Shown: one piece after another, positions 60,268-64,000 of the stretch
How the letters are laid out: every line of letters begins with the position of its first letter
Numbering within the stretch: position 1 is the stretch's first letter
NCBI RefSeq assembly: GCF_000961885.1
Contig: NZ_JZKH01000038.1
Span: 1 to 64,000, forward strand
Length of the DNA stretch: 64,000 bases
From: Streptomyces rubellomurinus
GTDB lineage: Bacteria > Actinomycetota > Actinomycetes > Streptomycetales > Streptomycetaceae
Reading direction: 5' to 3'
The notes under the pieces: generated by a model
What the model saw: only the letters and a program-made list of their open reading frames with translations
What the model was told of the DNA's origin: nothing
The model's database searches: none
Program-made: the position numbers and the translations under genes

Positions 60268-60959
60268 CCGCCGGGCTCACACCCGAGGGCCGCCTGCTGG
60301 TGCCGCTCTACGTCCACCCCGCGGTGGACCGGGCGGCCTGGCAGGCGGTCGCGGCCGCCGACCCGGCCCGGATCGCCGCCGTGGTGCTCAACCTCGCGGA
60401 CGGCCCGGGCGAGACGCCGGACGGCGTCTTCGCCGAGGCCGCGGAAGAACTCCGCGCCGCCGGAATGCCGTTGGTCGGCTACGCGGACACCGACTACGGC
60501 CGCAGGCCGCACGCGGCCGTCGTCGCCGACATCCTGACGTACCGCCAGCGGCACGGCATCACCGGCGTCTACCTCGACCAGGTCGCCGGCCACCCGGGCG
60601 CCCTGGCGCACTACCGGCGGCTGGCCACGGCCGCCCGGGCGGCCGGCTGCGGCACCGTGGTGTTCGGCCACGGCGACCACCCGGACCCGGGGTACGCCGA
60701 AGTCGGCCTGGCCGACCTGCTGGTGACCTTCGAGGGCGACTGGGACGCGTACCGCGCGATGACGCTCCCGCTGTGGACCGGCCGGCACGCGGCCTCCCGC
60801 TTCTGCCACCTGGTCTACGACGTCCCGCCCGAACACGCCGCCGACGCCGCCGCCCTGATCGCCGCCCGCCGGGCCGGCGTCGGCTGCGCCGTCCCGGGTG
60901 CCGGGGAGAACCCCTGGCGCACCCTGCCGTACGGTCTGACCGCAGCTGAACTGACCTGA
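60264..60959 (+). CDS. spherulin-4 / Sph3-like glycoside hydrolase (GH135)
   Basis: This 231-residue TIM barrel is of the spherulation-specific family 4: LLVPLYVHPAVDRAAWQAV, IAAVVLNLADGPGETPD, MPLVGYADTDYGRRPHAAVVADILTYRQRHGITGVYLDQV (catalytic acids in YADTDYG and YLDQ) and ADLLVTFEGDWDAYR. Fungal Sph3 is an endo-alpha-1,4-N-acetylgalactosaminidase needed for GAG synthesis. No signal peptide is seen from ATG 60264, so this one may act inside the cell or the gene may be misread at its start. It overlaps the SDR stop. Confidence 0.85.
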   Translation: MTAGLTPEGRLLVPLYVHPAVDRAAWQAVAAADPARIAAVVLNLADGPGETPDGVFAEAAEELRAAGMPLVGYADTDYGRRPHAAVVADILTYRQRHGITGVYLDQVAGHPGALAHYRRLATAARAAGCGTVVFGHGDHPDPGYAEVGLADLLVTFEGDWDAYRAMTLPLWTGRHAASRFCHLVYDVPPEHAADAAALIAARRAGVGCAVPGAGENPWRTLPYGLTAAELT

Positions 60960-60981
60960 CCCGATCCGGAGTTCGACAACC

Positions 60982-61944
60982 GTGAACCGCCGTACCCGGC
61001 TGCTGCCGGCCGCCACCGCCCTCGCCTGCGCCACCGCGCTGCTCGCCACCTCGTGCAGCAGCTCCGGTTCGGACGACGACCACGACTCGGCGGACGACTC
61101 GCCGAGCACGCCGCCCGCGGCCACCGCGCCGGCCACTCCCGGCACCCCCGGCACCTCGCCCGCCACCCCCGGCACGCCGGGCGCCACGACCGCCCCGCCG
61201 ACCACCGGCACGACGCCCGGCAGCACCGCCCCGCCCCCGGCCGGCGCCCGCTGGCAGCCCACCCCCGGCCTGGCCTGGCAGTGGCAACTCGGCGGCACCG
61301 TCGACCAGTCGGTGGACGTGCCGGTTTACGACATCGACGGCTTCGAGAACGACGCCTCGGTGGTGGCCGCGCTGCACGCCAAGGGCCGCAAGGTGATCTG
61401 CTACATCAACGCCGGCTCCTGGGAGAACTTCCGCCCCGACGCCAACGCCTTCGCCAAGGCCCTGCAGGGCTCGGACACCGGCTGGAAGGGCGAGAAGTGG
61501 TTCGACATCCGCAAGTTGGACCAGTTGAAGCCGCTGATGGCCACCCGCTTCGACATGTGCAAGAGCAAGGGCTTCGACGCCATCGAGCCGGACACCATCG
61601 AGGCCTACAACCAGAACAGCGGCTTCCCGCTCACCCCGGACGACCAGCTCGCGTACAACCGCATGCTCGCCGGACTCGCGCACGAGCGCGGCCTGGCCAT
61701 CGGCCTGAAGAACGACCTGGACCAGATCCCCGCGCTGCTGCCGGACTTCGACTTCGCGGTCAACGAGGAGTGCTCGCAGTTCGACGAGTGCGACCGCGTC
61801 TCGCCGTTCATCAAGGCGGGCAAGGCCGTGTTCCACGTCGAGTACAAGCTCGACACCGACCAGTTCTGCGCCAAGACCAAGTCGCTCGGCTTCAGTTCGA
61901 TGCGCAAGCAGCTCGACCTGAACGCCTGGCGCAAGCCCTGCTGA
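60982..61944 (+). CDS. GH114 endo-alpha-1,4-polygalactosaminidase lipoprotein
   Basis: This 320-residue lipoprotein has a signal sequence ending LLATSC with lipid Cys25. Residues 26-90 are a Ser/Thr/Pro/Gly linker. The GH114 domain has WQWQLGGTVDQSVDVPVYDIDGFENDASVVAALHAKGRKVICYINAGSWENFRPD, FDAIEPDTIEAYNQNSGFPLTPDDQLAYNRMLAGLAHERGLAIGLKND and DFAVNEECSQFDEC, with the catalytic acids in PVYDID and IEPDTIE. Fungal Ega3 of this family cleaves galactosaminogalactan. It is tethered outside the cell, last gene of the operon. Confidence 0.92.
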   Translation: MNRRTRLLPAATALACATALLATSCSSSGSDDDHDSADDSPSTPPAATAPATPGTPGTSPATPGTPGATTAPPTTGTTPGSTAPPPAGARWQPTPGLAWQWQLGGTVDQSVDVPVYDIDGFENDASVVAALHAKGRKVICYINAGSWENFRPDANAFAKALQGSDTGWKGEKWFDIRKLDQLKPLMATRFDMCKSKGFDAIEPDTIEAYNQNSGFPLTPDDQLAYNRMLAGLAHERGLAIGLKNDLDQIPALLPDFDFAVNEECSQFDECDRVSPFIKAGKAVFHVEYKLDTDQFCAKTKSLGFSSMRKQLDLNAWRKPC

Positions 61945-61952
61945 CCACTCCC

Positions 61953-61990
61953 GCCGTGCGGGTGACCCTCCTCCGGGTCACCCGCACGGC
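61953..61990. terminator. strong bidirectional terminator ending the polysaccharide operon
   Basis: A perfect 16-bp stem (61953-61968 and 61975-61990) with 6-nt loop, 8 bp after the GH114 stop and just before the convergent small gene. Confidence 0.9.
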
Positions 61991-61998
61991 GTGGAAGG

Positions 61999-62196
61999 TC
62001 ACTTGACCGCCAGCCAGATGACGGCGCCCAGGACGGCCACGGCGAGGACGGCGACCAGCGCGATCACGCCGGTGCGGTTGCCGCCGCTGCGGCCGTAGGT
62101 GGAAACGGAGCCCGGGGCCTGCGGCGCCGGGGTCTCGTCGACGAACGCCCGGAACATCTGGGTGCTGCCGGCGGGGTCGTAGTCGTTGTCAGCCAT
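61999..62196 (-). CDS. small tail-anchored membrane protein
   Basis: This 65-residue protein has a polar N-terminus (MADNDYDPAGSTQMFRAFVDETPAPQAPGSVSTYG) and a single C-terminal transmembrane helix (GVIALVAVLAVAVLGAVIWLAVK). The MADNDY start matches small actinobacterial membrane proteins of unknown role. It is divergent from the aldo/keto reductase. Confidence 0.7.
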   Translation of the reverse strand: MADNDYDPAGSTQMFRAFVDETPAPQAPGSVSTYGRSGGNRTGVIALVAVLAVAVLGAVIWLAVK

Positions 62197-62350
62197 GGCA
62201 CGGACTCTAACGAATCCGCCCACCTCAGGCACACCCCGGGCCGCACCCCGCGCCGTCGCACCACCCGGTGGTGCGACGGTGGTGCGACGGGCTCGTGAAA
62301 TCCGTGCGACCGCAGGAATGCGCCGTCCCGTGATCCGGTTGACTGCGGGC

Positions 62351-63304
62351 ATGACCGGAACTCCCAGCCGGGTGCGCCTCGGCTCCTCCGACCTGTCCGT
62401 CTTCCCGCTCTCCCTCGGCGGCAACGTCTTCGGCTGGACGGCCGACGAACAGCAGTCCTTCGCCGTCCTGGACGCCTACACGGCCGCCGGCGGCAACTTC
62501 ATCGACACCGCCGACGTCTACTCGGCCTGGGCCCCGGGCAACACCGGCGGCGAGTCCGAGACCGTCATCGGCGCCTGGCTGCGCAGCCGGGGCAACCGCG
62601 ACGACGTGGTGATCGCCACCAAGGTCGGCATGCACCCCGAGGCGAGCGGCCTGAGCGCGGCCACCATCAAGGCCTCGGCCGAGGGTTCGCTGCGCCGCCT
62701 GGGCGTCGACCACATCGACCTCTACTACACCCACCGGGACGACGAGACCCCGGTCGAGGAGTTCGTGACGGCGCTGGACGAGCTCGTCCGGGAGGGCAAG
62801 GTCCGGGCCGTCGCCGCCTCCAACATCGGCGCCGAGCGCCTGGCCGAGGCGCTGGCCTTCGCCGAGCGCGAGGGCCTGGCCCCGTACGTGGCCGTCCAGC
62901 CGCACTACAACCTGGTCTCGCGCGCCACCTTCGAGGGCCCGCTGGCCGAGGTGGTCGCCGAGCACGGCCTGGCCACCGTCCCGTACTACGCGCTGGCCTC
63001 CGGCTTCCTGACCGGCAAGTACCGCCCGGGCGGCCCGGAGGTCCCGAGCGCCCGCGCCGAGGGCGCCGCCCGCTACCTGGCCGAGCCGCGCGGCCCCAAG
63101 GTGCTGGAGGCGCTGGACACCGTCGCCGCCGAGCACGGCGTCGAGGTCGCCACGGTCGCCCTGGCCTGGCTCGCCGCCCGCCCGACGGTGGCCGCCCCGA
63201 TCGCCAGCGCCCGTACCGTCGACCAGCTGCCCCCGCTGCTGGCCGCCGCCGCGCTGGAGCTCACCCCGGCGCAGACCGCCCTGCTGGACGACGCCTCCGC
63301 GTAG
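62351..63304 (+). CDS. aldo/keto reductase
   Basis: This 317-residue NADPH-dependent oxidoreductase is a TIM barrel. The catalytic tetrad is visible: Asp in NFIDTADVYSAW, the Tyr there, Lys in VVIATKVGM and His in DLYYTHRDDE. Later motifs are VRAVAASNIGAERL and VQPHYNLVSR. The substrate is unknown. The upstream gap has GGTGGTGCGAC direct repeats (about 62271-62291). Start is ATG 62351 without an obvious ribosome-binding site. Confidence 0.9.
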   Translation: MTGTPSRVRLGSSDLSVFPLSLGGNVFGWTADEQQSFAVLDAYTAAGGNFIDTADVYSAWAPGNTGGESETVIGAWLRSRGNRDDVVIATKVGMHPEASGLSAATIKASAEGSLRRLGVDHIDLYYTHRDDETPVEEFVTALDELVREGKVRAVAASNIGAERLAEALAFAEREGLAPYVAVQPHYNLVSRATFEGPLAEVVAEHGLATVPYYALASGFLTGKYRPGGPEVPSARAEGAARYLAEPRGPKVLEALDTVAAEHGVEVATVALAWLAARPTVAAPIASARTVDQLPPLLAAAALELTPAQTALLDDASA

Positions 63305-63322
63305 GGCCTCCCGAACGACGGC

Positions 63323-63358
63323 CGGGCCGCTCGCAGAAACGTTCCTGCCAGCGGCCCG
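63323..63358. terminator. hairpin between convergent genes
   Basis: CGGGCCGCT (63323-63331) pairs with AGCGGCCCG (63350-63358), with an inner GCAG/CTGC pair; one mismatched C on each side. It sits between the aldo/keto reductase and the NlpC/P60 gene. Confidence 0.75.
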
Positions 63359-63376
63359 AACCCGTTCACCCCCGCG

Positions 63377-64000
63377 CTACGGCCGCCCGAAGTGGGTCGG
63401 GTAGTAGCCCGGGTTGAGCGTGGATATCCGGACGGTCCTGCCCGGCCGGGGCGCCTCGACGAACGTGCCGCCGCCCAGGTAGATCCCCACGTGGTGGATC
63501 CCCGAGGCCCGGCCGCTGTCCGACCAGAACACCAGGTCGCCGCGGCGCAGCTGCCCCGCGCTGATCGGCGTGGTGGCCGCGTACTGGTCGTCGGCCACCC
63601 GCGGCAGGCTGATCCCGCTGCGCCGGTAGGCCTGCTGGACCAGCCCGGAACAGTCGTAGCCGGACGGGCCGTTGCCGCCCCAGACGTACGGCTTGCCCAG
63701 CTGGGCGAGCGCGTAGTCGATCGCCGCCTCGTTGCTCCCGGTGGACGCGCGGTCCTCGGCCGGCCGGGGGGCCTGCGGCGCCGGGCCGCCGCCGGACTGC
63801 CCGGTGCGGTTCAGGTAGACGTCGTAGTGACTGGTCCACCGCCACTCGCCCGAGCCGTTCTTGAACCAGTACTTCGACCCGTCCCAGCCCTGCCGCAGCC
63901 CCCAGGAGGAGGCCGAGCCGTTGGACACCGGCGCGGCGCCGGAGTCGCCGGTGCGGCTCAGGTAGACGTCGCGGTGGCTGGTCCACCGCCACTCCCCCGC
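63377..64000 (-). CDS. NlpC/P60 peptidase with repeated N-terminal module (partial)
   Basis: This is the C-terminal part of a peptidoglycan endopeptidase; the 5' end lies beyond the window. The catalytic domain has AAIDYALAQLGKPYVWGGNGPSGYDCSGLVQQAYR (nucleophile Cys), LRRGDLVFWSDSG and GIHHVGIYLGGGTFVEAPRPG (His). Upstream are repeat units GEWRWTSH(R/Y)DVYL(S/N)RTG(D/Q)SG at two positions about 50 residues apart, probably wall-binding modules. It probably cleaves D-Glu-diaminopimelate bonds in the cell wall. Confidence 0.88.
   Translation of the reverse strand, partial: AGEWRWTSHRDVYLSRTGDSGAAPVSNGSASSWGLRQGWDGSKYWFKNGSGEWRWTSHYDVYLNRTGQSGGGPAPQAPRPAEDRASTGSNEAAIDYALAQLGKPYVWGGNGPSGYDCSGLVQQAYRRSGISLPRVADDQYAATTPISAGQLRRGDLVFWSDSGRASGIHHVGIYLGGGTFVEAPRPGRTVRISTLNPGYYPTHFGRP

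Noticed and set aside
51792..61944. canonical Pel operon
   Set aside because: Only the PelF-type glycosyltransferase is recognisable. PelD, PelE, PelG and a true PelA are not, and the GH135/GH114 pair fits the fungal GAG system better.

Overview
The window is very GC-rich actinobacterial DNA. A geosmin synthase, a pair of adjacent SigB/SigF-type sigma factors, and the gene order upp - tRNA adenosine deaminase-associated gene - tadA - tRNA-Ser(CGA) - sigma - sigma match the chromosome core of the Streptomycetaceae (Streptomyces or Kitasatospora). Starts and stops were read by eye. Family names come from motif recognition, not database searches.

Layout. (1) 1-16,490 is an accessory region built from site-specific insertions at a tRNA-Ser 3' end. 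Two identical 56-bp tRNA-Ser 3' fragments (4287-4342 and 12118-12173) flank about 7.8 kb, and a third, decayed fragment lies at 16430-16484. Left of the first fragment are an extra murB, a frameshifted peptide deformylase and three small DNA-binding-like genes. Between the first two fragments sits a stress-type cassette: an anti-sigma-like ATPase, a winged-helix protein, a CBS protein, four DUF5994 paralogues, a broken PRC-barrel gene, small membrane proteins and a SpoIIE-type phosphatase. Between the second and third fragments are a large helicase-associated-domain protein and a probably frameshifted HTH regulator. (2) 16,490-41,250 is a run of regulator/effector pairs: MerR with aldolase and CMD; MarR with a flavin reductase-GNAT fusion; TetR with a membrane protein; Lrp with an F420 oxidoreductase and deaminase; TetR or ArsR with MFS pumps; and WYL with MFS. 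Several intergenic gaps carry perfect palindromes or regular repeats. The geosmin synthase gene is also here. (3) 41,250-51,300 is core chromosome: a HerA-like ATPase, a LytR_C protein, upp, tadA, tRNA-Ser and two sigma factors. (4) 51,792-61,944 is a tightly coupled operon for a secreted amino-sugar polysaccharide. (5) 62,000-64,000 holds a small membrane protein, an aldo/keto reductase and the end of an NlpC/P60 hydrolase gene.

The most interesting system is the polysaccharide operon. It encodes an Agd3-like secreted deacetylase, a PelF-type GT4 glycosyltransferase, a protein with about 12 membrane spans, a LegB-like SDR, a sugar nucleotidyltransferase, a second SDR, a spherulin-4/Sph3-like (GH135) protein and a GH114 endo-alpha-1,4-polygalactosaminidase lipoprotein. 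These are the enzyme classes of the fungal galactosaminogalactan (GAG) cluster of Aspergillus, and they overlap with bacterial Pel. I infer a bacterial GAG/Pel-like cationic exopolysaccharide made, trimmed and deacetylated by this operon.
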